The notes beneath the pieces were generated by a model. That model worked only from the letters and a program-made list of their open reading frames with translations, was not told the origin of the DNA and searched no databases. Below are positions 43,793 to 55,025 of a DNA stretch of 64,000 nucleotides, piece after piece. The DNA is taken from assembly GCF_000365145.1 (NCBI RefSeq), contig NW_008481799.1:434001-498000 (forward strand), read 5' to 3'. Made by a program: the position numbers and the translations under genes. The DNA is from Cyphellophora europaea CBS 101466. Taxonomy: Eukaryota > Ascomycota > Eurotiomycetes > Chaetothyriales > Cyphellophoraceae. The stretch's first letter is position 1. Each line of letters starts with the position of its first letter.

Positions 43793-45904
43793 ATGGCTGC
43801 ACCGACGGTCCGAGCCAAAGCTCCGCCATACCCCCGTCCCGTCTCGCCACTAGACATCGATGAGATCCCATTCTGCCCCGGCACGGTCGTGTACGAGCAA
43901 TGGACCGATGAAGCGGAAGAGGAAGCGGCCAAGAGGGCGGCGAAAAGGCGGCGGACTGTCAGAGATAACGCTGAGAGCTACTTGAGAGGCGATCAGATCT
44001 TTATCATGACTGCTGGGCTCAAAGGGCCTTTCGATGGGGGCTGGAACAATCCGTGGAGGACGAAACGTGATTTTATGGATGTTGAGATCGAAGTGCCTGA
44101 GACTGCGGCTCGGCATACGAATGTGAGATCTGCGAGAGTGCCAGCCATTGCCGAGACCAGCATGAGGAAAGGACACGAGCCCGAGTGCATTGACTTAACG
44201 GGCGCCGATGATGACATTGAATTCACTCAAACGCTTTTGGCACAGCAGAGAGCTGTAACCAATGTTTTCAAAAAAGCATACAACGCATCCGAGGCGAACC
44301 GTACGCACCTTACACCAACAAGTGCAAGGCGGATTGAGGACTGGTTGAGGACGAACGATAACTTCAGAATCACGAGCGAGCGACAGCCGGACATTCGCAG
44401 TTCGCCTACACCGGCCTCCCGTGAGCATCATCTGCCTACTCCGGACAGTGCTATCCAAAGACCCGTGTCTGCTGGGGGCCAAAACCACGATACGCAGGTG
44501 GGAGATTGGGCAACGCGGTTCAGCTCTAAGCAAGACCTTGGTCAAGCTTCTCCCAAAGCCGCAGCCCATGAACTGTCGACTCAACAAACGCACGAGAGTC
44601 AAAACAGAGCCGAAGCTGCAATCCTTGAGCAAAAGATTCGGTCTGTTCATAAACTTGCACCATCTACCAGTCTACCTGGCTTCGAATATCGCCGGGTGAG
44701 GAAGACATGTCCAAAGCCGATCGATGCCAAAGCCACGGCAGTTCTCGCTTCGGACGCGGCGAAGATCAATGTTGAAAGTGGTGTCGACGACGGCGACGCA
44801 GGTTCGAAATCGGCCCCAATTGCAGAGAAAGGGACGGTGGTCGAAAGGCTAGTCCTGAAGCCTGCGTTATCAACGGAGACCTCTAAAACTACTACAGCCA
44901 ACCACCTACCTAGTGCACAGGTCGTTTCTACAGTTCCAGGTCCGGACGGCGTATCCAATGTTCAAAGCACGGCAGAGCTTCTGCAGCCGGTCAAAGTACC
45001 GACTGACCAAGCTATAACCCAAAGGCAAGATTCTGCATTTGACGCCATACAGGAGCCGTCAGTGATTCAGAACGGAGAAGATGAGGGGAAGGTGGAAACG
45101 CCAGTTCGCAATCCTGATACGCAAGCACTACTTGGCGGCAGCATCAAGCCCTTCGCCATCAGCACCATTAAGAAGCTCGCAACGAAGCAAATACAGGCCA
45201 AATCACCCGTCACGGTGACCAAGGTCCCAACGAAACCCAAACCCAAGACACGCAGCAGCAAAAAGAAGACATCCTTTGCTTTGGATCCTGCCTCTGAAGA
45301 ATCACAATCTTCCATCAAAGCCGGTCTCAAGGTGCGGAAAACAGCCACTACCCCGACCGTCTTTTATGCCGCCGAAAAAAGCGCACTCGTCGATGGTCTC
45401 GATAATCCCGATGATGAGGCTTACGGCCTCGACTCACCAACGATGAACGACCGCAACCCTGCGACCGCCAATGATAGCCTCCCTTCTGTGTCTGACATGT
45501 TCTCCGTCCCAGCACCACAGAAGAAGACCACTTCCGGCCACAAAGGCATCCTCAAATCTCGCTCGCAGCCCTTCTCCTCCGCACCGCCCGGCACGACCTT
45601 GACCGCCACGGGTGCTTCTGCTCCCGGCGGCACAAACGGGACGTACCAATCGACGACCGGGTCCGAGAAGCAAGACGCGCAGCAGCCGCGGCAGTTGGAC
45701 ATGTTTGCCATTGAGAACGGCGGGACTCTGGGGCGGCGGAGTCAGGTTTTCGGGAAGGACTTAGACGTGGATGTGGAGGCGGATATGGAGGGGGAAGGAG
45801 ATGAATTTGACCTCGATGCCGTGGTGAGTGATTTGGGGAGTTATCTCGGCACGTGGAACGTTGAGAGGGCGGTCGAGGAGGCGAATGTGGGAGAATGCCA
45901 ATAA
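43793..45904 (+). CDS. disordered fungal nuclear protein with SUMO-interacting motif
   Basis: A single exon of 703 residues with no family I recognise. Seen: a bipartite-like basic run KRAAKRRR at about residues 47-54 (nuclear signal). A short conserved-looking block LKGPFDGGWNNPWRTKRDF follows at 76-94. ECIDLTGADDD at 131-141 matches a classical SUMO-interacting motif (hydrophobic IDLT followed by acidic residues). After that come long Ser/Thr/Pro/Gln-rich disordered stretches with a basic patch (KPKPKTRSSKKKTSF) and an acidic C-terminus (DVDVEADMEGEGDEFDLDAV). The C-terminal acidic helix ends LGSYLGTWNVERAVEEANV. A nuclear role is inferred from these features only. Confidence 0.75.
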   Translation: MAAPTVRAKAPPYPRPVSPLDIDEIPFCPGTVVYEQWTDEAEEEAAKRAAKRRRTVRDNAESYLRGDQIFIMTAGLKGPFDGGWNNPWRTKRDFMDVEIEVPETAARHTNVRSARVPAIAETSMRKGHEPECIDLTGADDDIEFTQTLLAQQRAVTNVFKKAYNASEANRTHLTPTSARRIEDWLRTNDNFRITSERQPDIRSSPTPASREHHLPTPDSAIQRPVSAGGQNHDTQVGDWATRFSSKQDLGQASPKAAAHELSTQQTHESQNRAEAAILEQKIRSVHKLAPSTSLPGFEYRRVRKTCPKPIDAKATAVLASDAAKINVESGVDDGDAGSKSAPIAEKGTVVERLVLKPALSTETSKTTTANHLPSAQVVSTVPGPDGVSNVQSTAELLQPVKVPTDQAITQRQDSAFDAIQEPSVIQNGEDEGKVETPVRNPDTQALLGGSIKPFAISTIKKLATKQIQAKSPVTVTKVPTKPKPKTRSSKKKTSFALDPASEESQSSIKAGLKVRKTATTPTVFYAAEKSALVDGLDNPDDEAYGLDSPTMNDRNPATANDSLPSVSDMFSVPAPQKKTTSGHKGILKSRSQPFSSAPPGTTLTATGASAPGGTNGTYQSTTGSEKQDAQQPRQLDMFAIENGGTLGRRSQVFGKDLDVDVEADMEGEGDEFDLDAVVSDLGSYLGTWNVERAVEEANVGECQ

Positions 45905-48653
45905 TAATAATGAGAAACGACCCGGATTTTCGAGGAATGAGGTACATGAGGAGGTGTTTATGGTGGGCGGCGCAAAGACTGGTGGTGGGAGAGATGCGGG
46001 TCATCCGGAGTAAACTCGAAGAAGCGGTAGAGAGAGAGAGAAAGGGGGAATAACATGATATTCGCGGGCCGTAGGCTTTCGTTACCTCTACTCTTGTCTC
46101 TAACCTCGTCCACCTCCTGTACGTCCTGTACGTCCTCTACCTTCACCGTACAATACTGTCATACAACGCCATCCGAGGGGATGGATAGATGGGAATCGAA
46201 GTGCATGAAAACAAGCGTGAAGTACGCACGTGCGTACCGGTCCGTAAGACGCGCCTTGAGGAAGTGGGATGGAAAGAAAAAGGGGGGGGGGGGGAGAGAG
46301 AGAGTCGTCTGGCTGGCGTCAAGAAGTGAGCAAGTGTGACGCCAGATATTGAACGCACCCACCATCCCCCAAACATGAGACATGAGACAGCGACGTTGCA
46401 CCCGCACAGGGCAGCGGGGAGCCTGTCTTCTGCGGTGACGAGGCTAGCAGGTAGAGGGGAGAGACAGGAGGGGAAAAAAGGGCGCAGCTGAAATCTAGGC
46501 CTGTGTTGTGAGAGGAGAGGTTTTGCTGACCCTCCTCCTCTTCCTCTTCTATGGGGGGAGTCGGGATAGATGACGATGAACCCAGGACCTGGTAAACGGC
46601 GCAGAAAATTTGTCGTGTTTGGTTACTGTGGCGAACTACGCTTGGTTGAACACGCCAGCAACCGTGAGCGATTTGTGTGGGGAGGTCACTTACTGCTGAA
46701 GCACTGTCTTTCTGGGTCTTGCCTCTCGTGCCTGTGCTGTTGGCGAGAGCGGATATGGGTGCAGGAACTTCACTCAGCGACATTGTTATCCCGCGGAGTC
46801 CAGGAGTAGCAAACCTCGACAAACCTTGCAGAATGTGTTTCTGATGTTACTTGGGGCTTCTGGCTCGTGACTCCAAAAAAAAAAAAGCGGCTTTGTAGTG
46901 TTCATAGGTCGTGGCTTGGTGAGCCCCCACGGGCTACGAGGGTCACCGATCGGTAGAAGCACGGGGAATGAGAGGCGTCATCTGCAACACGGAAGCCGAA
47001 TGTCGGAGGTGCCTGGACTGTGACCTGAGGTTGTGGTCGGATGGCTAAAACAAAGACTTACCTACTGAGCCTGATGGAATTGGAGGCTGAATCTGGTAAT
47101 AGGCGTGCTGAAATATCAGTGGTGAGCTGGGTGGTAGGGCACGATCAGCCGCCGTTGCGCTCGCATGTACTGGTGCGCATCAGGACTAGTGCAGATCTGT
47201 GCGGTAGAGCTATATGGGGGTCTGCAAGCGAAGAGTATGAGAGGTGGTTTCGTGCATGGAAATTTCCATGGCAGACCCATTTCCGCCAATCCGCAGAGCC
47301 AGTCAGAAAGAGAGCTCGCAACTCTGCTGAGTACAAGGAAAGGGTGACTTCGAGGCTTTTTCCAAAGCGAAAATGACCCTTCGAGAAGACCGGGAGGCCA
47401 ATGAGGTGGTGTTGAGCGAAAGCTACCGCCTGGCATCTGATCCAGATGGCGGGCGGGATTGGTAGAGCTCAAAATTAGGATTCATCGTTGCGATAGGCGA
47501 GGAGGCCCGGGCACAGGATGACTTTACGCACGATGTTCGGCTTGGGGAGCTGTAGACCATCGTGATTTTTGTCAAGGATGTTTTGTAAGCGGGTAGACTT
47601 CGGGAGCAGGGCCATGACATTCGTAACGTGGTAATCGTTTGAACGCGGTGGCATGCTGTCAGAGATGCAGGGCAATTATTGGATGATTGATTCTAGAATC
47701 GAGAATGAGGCGTGGCTGAAAGTTGCGAGCTTCAGTGATGAGGAGGGGGGGGGTCTGGACAGCAAGAATACGAGCCACCCAAGATTTTGGCTGCCATTGG
47801 GTGTTTCTGTGCACCCGTGCTCAAACATGATTGCAGTCCTGACTGAGAATGTCAGAGGAGACTAATGGAAGGTTCCGTTGCAGGCCCGTGGCTGTCGGCA
47901 ACGACTGGTTGCGCTCTGAGAGAGTAAGGTAGTAAGGATCGCGACGGTGTCGAGTTGAGGCGACCGCGCGTGGAGGGTCAGACGGACTACAATCTAGTAT
48001 GGCAGCGGCCATGCTTTATCAATATTGATGCAGTGTCTAGTGGTAAGGCAGCCCAGTAGTGCTGATTTCATGCTGATCCCAGTCGATCGTGGAGATGAGG
48101 CTCCGGAGTGCCCGTGATTAATCATTGGAGGGGCACTTGAGGCGCGTGGGGCGCTTGGGGCACTTTGCAATGTGCTGCAGGACCTTTGGCGTTTTGGCGC
48201 TGGCGCTGGCACTTTCTCACCGACGCCCCCCGTCAGCCGCAACGGAGTCAATGATGGCAGCCGCCCAATCAGTCCGTGGTGTTTCCGCACCGCTGGATAC
48301 GACGTTGCGACGATGGCACTCTGTCAAGCGGTGACTCAGGATACTCCGTAGACTCACCAGAGTAGTCACCATGGTCGCTGTCCTTTTGGAATTACCCTTG
48401 ATGCTCCACGTGTCAAGACCCTTGCTGTTGTATGACCCCTGCCAGCTTGGGAATTTTGAGTTACGCTTTGACATGCCGCAACGGTGAGCGTGTTGTATAT
48501 ACCTCTGCCTGAGTCCGTTTCAGTCATCTATAAGTCATCCGCTTCTCGCCCCCTTCGTAACAGATCTCTTGTCTTCCAGAACCGAGACCACAGTTCACAG
48601 CTCCAGGCATATAACCTTCCAGCTCACCAATACCTACACTCCATATTACAGCA
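45905..48653. other. gene-poor interval, 2.7 kb
   Basis: Low-complexity tracts: GA repeats near 46028-46045, a run of 12 G followed by GA repeats near 46281-46303, and a poly-A run near 46874-46886. Short open frames (for example 47041-47376) have no motif, splice or promoter support. Confidence 0.5.
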
Positions 48654-49202
48654 ATGCCTTGTCGATCCAAGCAAGCCCTTCTCCAGGGGATTCGGCCCAA
48701 TGCCAACCAAAGAGTCGTCTGCGGTGTTTGCACTCGTCACTGCATCTTCTGCGATATCTGGAAGCTGGCCACACTCGTCTACACCCGCATCCCTCTGTCA
48801 TCCAAATATGACACTGTTCAGCCAAAGAGACAACAATCCTCGCGTGCCTCTTCACCCACACATCGCGAGACCTACGACTGGGAGTGCAGCGAGCGCATGA
48901 TCGAAGCTCAATTCCAGACACAACGAGTCCGACTAGCAAGCATCATGTCCATCTGCACCGTCGAGGGCGCCGAAGAGAGCGAGGGTCTGCGCGTGGCCCA
49001 CGACCGATGCCTCGGCTCCGTCGAGCAACTACTACATCAGGAGCGTGTGCTCGAAGACACTCTTGTGCGATCCATTCAATCATCCCAGCGGAGACCCGGT
49101 GAATCCCAGTACACCGGTCAGTACTGTGGGCCCGCTAGCACCGACTACTATTACCATTACCCGACAGAGCGGAGATCAAGCCGCGTTGGCCTTGCTGCAT
49201 GA
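48654..49202 (+). CDS. hypothetical protein, helical, 182 residues
   Basis: A single exon from the ATG at 48654. TATA-like sequences stand at 48496-48501 and 48528-48534, about 120-160 bases upstream. The first 45 residues hold a CGVC-x3-HC-x2-C cluster. The middle is helical and charged (YDWECSERMIEAQFQTQRVR and VEQLLHQERVLEDTLVRSIQ), and the tail is Tyr-rich (DYYYHYPTERRSS). I recognise no family. The helix-rich composition and promoter-like upstream support a gene, but it could be a chance frame. An internal intron in the N-terminal part cannot be excluded. Confidence 0.42.
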   Translation: MPCRSKQALLQGIRPNANQRVVCGVCTRHCIFCDIWKLATLVYTRIPLSSKYDTVQPKRQQSSRASSPTHRETYDWECSERMIEAQFQTQRVRLASIMSICTVEGAEESEGLRVAHDRCLGSVEQLLHQERVLEDTLVRSIQSSQRRPGESQYTGQYCGPASTDYYYHYPTERRSSRVGLAA

Positions 49203-51623
49203 CCAAGTTAGTCCAAATCAGGCCGAGAGGAGTGAGCCATGTCTTGAGCAACCAAAAAGTATGAGCGTTTCAACGAAGCGAATGATCAGTTATGAATTCT
49301 ATTACCTCCAGGGGAAGGAGAACAGGCTTGGGTTGGGTTGAGCCAGCAGCAGCCTGCTGAGCATGCCATATAATAATCGATGACCAATGTATCAACATCT
49401 ACACTCTATCCTCCAATTCCACTCCACTGCTAGAGTAACCACGGTTAGTCATCGGCAAGGAAGAGCCGCGCCCGTATAAGCAAGGAGCCGGGACTCCATC
49501 ATGTTAGGGGTCCCGCTCGCTAAATGTCCACTGGACTCCGTAGTTGTGGAATCAATAATCTGAATCACACCACTATACGGGCGGACCGGAGTCCTGGGCT
49601 GCCATCATTGCCATCATAGTCCGCCGGTCGTGGCACCGAGTCATGGTGTTGCAAAGTCCCCGGTGGTACTCCCCTTGCAGTCGCCGTGACCGCTAGGCAG
49701 ACGACTAGCCAAAAAAAAATATCTCAATTGCGACCGCCGATGTATCCGTCCCACAAACCATACTTCCTCTGCAGGTACGAATACCAAGACCCGGTGACGA
49801 TGACTTGGACATGTGTCCCACAAGCAAAAGAGACTGCCAGTGGAGTTTCTAACAGGGATGCATTCTGCTTCGCATTCTGCCTTGCGTAAGAGACGGATAG
49901 CACAGCCGCAAAAGCCGCAGCCCTGCTGTAGGGCTGTGCCGGTACCCCGCCGCAAGCCACTGCACATCCCTCCACTTGTTGATACAAAGCCCTATCCCCG
50001 GATGTTTCGTTTCTGCTCTTCTTTTTCATCTACCTGGACGAATTCAATTGCACATGTGCAGCCTCATCTACTTCCGATGTATAGATGCGGAGCGTTCTGA
50101 TTGGAAGGATTCCTTGGATTCTCAATGCTCGCACCTACCTGACCACTGACAATCTGCCCGCAGAGCTTACCGTCCGACTGATTGCGGTTGAAACGTTAAG
50201 GATCTGCTACATTTCATGCTGAGCATGTACATGATTCTATTCTATGGCGAGCATCAGTCCCCCTTCTCCCTCCATGGCAAGTCCTGGCCAAGATCAGGCA
50301 ACCGCGCCGGCCTGCATGATACGAGATGGAGCTCTTTTGCCCCGCGAACCATCGCTTCACCTCCAACCCTTGTCGAGAGTGGCCGCCAGAAGTGGGCTCA
50401 TGCGCTGTCAGGCGACTGGACCGCCATGCTGTCAGATTGCTGTTGCTTGCATGAATACCAGATAGGCAGCAACGAAGATGTGCAGATTGTAGTCTAGGTG
50501 GGATACTGCGAAGCGAGGCACGATGGCCCCCCGATCGATCAAACCTGTGTTCGCTGAGACCGAATCTGTGGGTGCACAGGGCGTCGCCATCGTTCACTGC
50601 CTCACTTGATTGTAACAGACGAACCGATGAACTCTCGATTCATTGACAATACATTGACAGCAAGGTGTCGGCAAAGCAACCCATGTCTTGATCCTTCACC
50701 CGCTCATACACTGCTTCTCTCGACAGTCCACCTTGGCATGATCCATGTTTCTGTACCTCGACAACACTTGCTACACGCAATGATGGCTATGATCACGTGA
50801 TCACGTGATCGCCTGATTCGCATCGCGTCTGCCAGCGCTTCGGCCTCTTCTCTATTCCCTTTAAAGTCGTTGAGAACGTACCTGTATCTGAAACGCCTCT
50901 GCCTGCTCGTTACTCTTCAGATCGAGCACGACCACTGTGCAGATCTTAATAACCAATGTCTCCGCTAACATCCGCCCTCCGTGAGCATCCTCACAGCTCT
51001 CGACACGGCTAGCGCATCTGCACAGTGCTTCTCACTACTGCATGCCACCAACGCATGGCTGCAGATGCTGCCCAACGGCGTTGGTCCGCTGTCCAGCCAG
51101 TGCCCGTTGACAGGTAGCCCTGGGACTTTCGTTCTTCCCTCCACTTTGCCCCGCTTTCCACCTTCGCCCGCGCCTTTCTTGCCCTGGGTCGCAGACTGTA
51201 TCAACCCACATCTGCGACCGGTTTTGTGACTCGAATTGCATCCATTGGCGAGCCTCAAAGCTCTCCACTGCCACGACCAGACAGCGCCCGGTGCGGATCC
51301 TTCTGCACAGTAACGGGGCGTCGGAACGTGGCGACGTTTACTCAAAACCCGAGCCTCGAGTGCATCCTCACTTTGTCGCTCACACATACCTTCTTGTAGC
51401 CCTCTTCATGCTGTTGACTTCGCCCCAGATCGAATCCGAGATCGGCAGTCCCTCCGAAACGGTGTCGAGATTCGCTGTGAACTCATCACACAGCAAGCGT
51501 GTATGATTGGGCAAGCGACCCGTCACTGAAACACCCCTCATCCGAGCGTCACGCACACCGCATCTCTTATAACAACGTTGTCAGACCATCTACAGATCTC
51601 AGGAGCTTCATTTCCTCGTAAAG
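49203..51623. other. gene-poor interval, 2.4 kb
   Basis: There is no gene I can support. A tandem GATCACGTGATCACGTGATC palindrome occurs at 50792-50810, holding two CACGTG (E-box) cores about 800 bases upstream of the next gene. Confidence 0.5.
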
Positions 51624-53468
51624 ATGAGCCACGGGATCGAGATCATTGATCCGGGGGCCGGGTACGACGTTGACCCGCTACCCCGCGACGACGGCGGCGG
51701 CCGCTTCGATTACGATGACATTACCGAGATCAAACCCGCACCTGTCCAGCGCATGTCCAGCCTCAGCATCCATGAGGTAAAGCCAAATACCAAGGCCCGG
51801 CGAGACTCGGCGCTTGACAGAGATAACTTTGCATACTGGCGTTTTGAAAAAGAGGGGGACGACTGGAGCCAGGCCGTACGTCGTGCTCTCATCGCGCCTC
51901 AGAATGAGATCGAGAGAATGGCAAAGAAGGGCAAAGGTTCCGTGCTGGCAGAGACCAAGCGCATGAGTAGTTTGCGCTCGGCCCATCTACAGCGCCTCGT
52001 CGACAAGCTCAACGATGAGGAACCGGGTAATGCAAGATGGGAGCCCGTCTATATCGAGTCCAACAAGGTCAACCGCAGGACGGGCAGAATCGAGTGCAAG
52101 AGCATGGATGTCATCTTCAAGCGCCGGCTACCGTCGCCGAGACCGAGCGTCAGGTATCGCAGCACGTCTGGCGGCGAGCTTGTCGACGTTTTCGCCGAGA
52201 GCAAGCCCAAAGGTGACAAAAAGGACAAGGACAAGACTAAAGATAAGAAGGACAAGGACCGCTCTGCTTCTCCCAGTCGAGATTCGTTGGTGGATGATCC
52301 TTTCGGCAACCAGAAGTTCTTTCACTCGTCTGGCAAGCCTTTGGATGACAAGAGTGGTCTGCCCATGGTGGATGGAGGACTCCTCGATCTTCAAGACCCT
52401 GCCTTGCCCACAGAGATCCCGCCCGAACGGCCGATCGGCTACAGGGAGGAGAGAGGTCGAGGCGATAAAAAAGACAAAAAGGACAAGAAAAGGGGCAAGT
52501 CTCGAGAGGCGGACGACATCTACGGTGAAATTGTGGAAGTCGGCGACTTCGAAGATCCCGCTGGTGTGGTCGCTGATTCTCTAGACTCGATGCTCCACCG
52601 TGACCCCGAAGACATGCCTGTTATCGAGCCAGGCGGCAGCCGATCGCGGTCCCGTCGTCGCTCCAAGAGTAAACGGCGACGGTCGCGGGATCAGCCCGAG
52701 TCCATCATCCTTCCCCCCAATTATCAGACGCGGCGGTACATGGGCGATCATGGTGACAGCTCGTCCGAGTCGAGCTCGGAATCTCGTTACGGTATTATCG
52801 ACCGCGAGGAGCTTAGCTCACGTACCTCGTCCGCGACTTACCCAAGCATAGGTCGCCGGAGTAGCCACTTTGACGATGACCGACCGCGCAAGGTCTACAG
52901 AGAACATCACCCTGGTCCCAGCCGTGGCGGCCAGAAGTACTACCACGGTGAGACCAGGGTGTACGAAGAGCCATCCCGCTCCAAGCAGCGGTACTCTCGC
53001 AGCTACTACCCTCCAGCCGAGCGCATCCCCGAGGCCCGCCAGATCGGCTTCCGAGACTACGCAGGCGAAGTCGTGCCTCGCAGCTACGTTGAGCCCGACT
53101 CATACTACCCACCTCGGGCACGCGCCGGCCCTCCTGCCATGAGCCCCATCCTGCACTACCCTGGCGAGATGCCGGAGAAACGTGCCGAGAGTTACATGCA
53201 ACAGAGCATCCGCGATGAGTTTCTGGACCGCCGCGAACGCAACATCCGCGACCGAGAAGCGAGGCTGGACGAAGAGGACTATCGCCGTCGGGAATTAGAA
53301 CGCATGGAGAGGGAGAGGGAGCTTGAGGACATGGAGCGGAGAGAAGCGGAGGCGAGGTACGAAGATGAGGTGAGGAGGGAGTATGAGCGTAGGAGGAGGA
53401 TGGATGATGATAGGCGGTATCATGAGGATCGGTATCGGCCCGGAGATGTGGGCTATGATCGATATTAG
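51624..53468 (+). CDS. charged SR/KD-rich protein with C-terminal coiled coil
   Basis: A single exon of 614 residues. A globular-looking N-terminal 190 residues (DNFAYWRFEKEGDDWSQAVRRALIAPQNEIERMA...RWEPVYIESNKVN) is followed by a Lys/Asp run (KGDKKDKDKTKDKKDKD). An SR-like block (GSRSRSRRRSKSKRRRSRD), a Tyr/Pro/Arg-rich segment and a C-terminal highly charged helix (RRELERMERERELEDMERRE...) complete it. I recognise no named domain, and related uncharacterised proteins are common in filamentous fungi. SR and KD tracts suggest nucleic-acid contact or a disordered scaffold. No function is assigned. It is convergent with the first RING gene. Confidence 0.8.
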   Translation: MSHGIEIIDPGAGYDVDPLPRDDGGGRFDYDDITEIKPAPVQRMSSLSIHEVKPNTKARRDSALDRDNFAYWRFEKEGDDWSQAVRRALIAPQNEIERMAKKGKGSVLAETKRMSSLRSAHLQRLVDKLNDEEPGNARWEPVYIESNKVNRRTGRIECKSMDVIFKRRLPSPRPSVRYRSTSGGELVDVFAESKPKGDKKDKDKTKDKKDKDRSASPSRDSLVDDPFGNQKFFHSSGKPLDDKSGLPMVDGGLLDLQDPALPTEIPPERPIGYREERGRGDKKDKKDKKRGKSREADDIYGEIVEVGDFEDPAGVVADSLDSMLHRDPEDMPVIEPGGSRSRSRRRSKSKRRRSRDQPESIILPPNYQTRRYMGDHGDSSSESSSESRYGIIDREELSSRTSSATYPSIGRRSSHFDDDRPRKVYREHHPGPSRGGQKYYHGETRVYEEPSRSKQRYSRSYYPPAERIPEARQIGFRDYAGEVVPRSYVEPDSYYPPRARAGPPAMSPILHYPGEMPEKRAESYMQQSIRDEFLDRRERNIRDREARLDEEDYRRRELERMERERELEDMERREAEARYEDEVRREYERRRRMDDDRRYHEDRYRPGDVGYDRY

Positions 53469-54213
53469 TGGTGATGGTTAGATGGTTTGTCGTCGTTTTG
53501 GGGGGCTGCGATGCAGATGGGCAAGGCGATGTACGGCTGGGCTGGGTTCTGAGCTACAGGCCTTAATAGCCGACGGTGTTTATTGGACGCCAGAAAGGAC
53601 TGTTGAACAGCGCAGCTGACGCCCCTCTACACAGAGCAGGGAAAGTCAGACAACGACTGCAACGACATACCAGAATTCCAGAGGTACAACAGAGACACAA
53701 CACAGGATGCCTGAAACCCTTCCCAGAGCATATCTTCGCCGCAGTAGCGATGACTCTACGGACTTGGGATGCAGCTTCCAACGCAGCTAAAGGTGAAGGT
53801 GCGTTTCGTACCGGCAGATGATTGTTTATTGCTATGCTAGCCAGCCCTTTTAGGCTGCGCCATTGTTTGTCGCTTGCTGCAAGAGATATTCTCTCCCGCT
53901 TGACTTCCTCTCACGGAGAGTCAAAGTCAACAACGCCTTTTATGGCGTCCACTTGCTGACTTTGTTCACCTGCGCACACATCCTGCAGGTCGAGCTTGGC
54001 GCTTTCTCAAGTATCCTCAGCAACACTTGTTCGCCATCCATCACGCAACCGATCCCATGGATCATCGTTTGCTTTGTGGCGCTTAACCACATCAACTTTT
54101 AGTACCCTGCCCAGCTGGTAGAAAATCAACCACCACGCCATGCCATACCGCGCTACCCGATCCCACAACCCCTATTCCCCCCTTCCTTACAAATCACTCA
54201 CTCACTCGCTCAC
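53469..54213. other. convergent intergenic
   Basis: This is the 3' flank of two convergent genes. A (CACT)n tract near 54195-54220 overlaps the RING gene's stop codon region. No gene is seen. Confidence 0.45.
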
Positions 54214-54984
54214 TCACTCACGTCCTCCTAACCAGCCCCTAACCCGGTCTCCAAACCCGAATCCACTAAGCCCGCCAAGCCCAAAAGCACGAGGCCGCTC
54301 TGAACCTGTTTCTGCCACAGCCGCTGCCGCGGTACCAGCAGGGGGGAACGGTTCACGCAGCACTGCGAGCAGCTCATCATGCGTGCCGTCCAGGCTGCGT
54401 GGCTGCGGTAGGGCCGTGTCCTCATCGCCGGCGGAGGGCAGTGATAGTGATTCCTCAGCTGTGTCATCGTTTCCTTCTGCACCCACGCCTGAGTCTGCGC
54501 CTCTGCCTGCTTCTGCTTCTGCGGCTGCGGTTTCGCCTTCGTTCTCCTCAAGCCCCTCAGCAAAGTCAGGGAGGTTGCGTATCACGGAGAGGGAGGGGAG
54601 GCGGAGGACGCGGTGCGTTGGCCTTCCACTGCCACCATTGCCATTGCCAGTGCCAGTGCCTGTGCCTGTGCCACTGCCATCGTCATTGACACTGCCGCCG
54701 TCTTGGAGTGTGGGCACCGCGGTCGCATTTTGCGTGGCAGTGGCATCATTGTCTTGCTTCGCCAACTGCCAGACAAACTCCTGCCGGCAGTACGGGCAGT
54801 TGAAGCTGCGCGCGTGCCAGGTCTGCACGCAGGCGACGTGGAAGACGTGGCCGCAGGGGAGGACGGCGCGCTGCTGGCCTCGGGTGGTGGCGGTGGCGTG
54901 GGCGTGCTCGACGTAGGGCTCGAGGCAGATGTTGCAGTTGCCCTGACCCTGGTCGAAGACGGGAGTGTCACTTCCAACCCCGGT

Positions 54985-55025
<41 letters not shown>

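Noticed and set aside
47041..47376. 111-residue plus-strand open frame
   Set aside because: There is no motif, signal peptide or promoter support; overlapping frames on both strands are similarly open.
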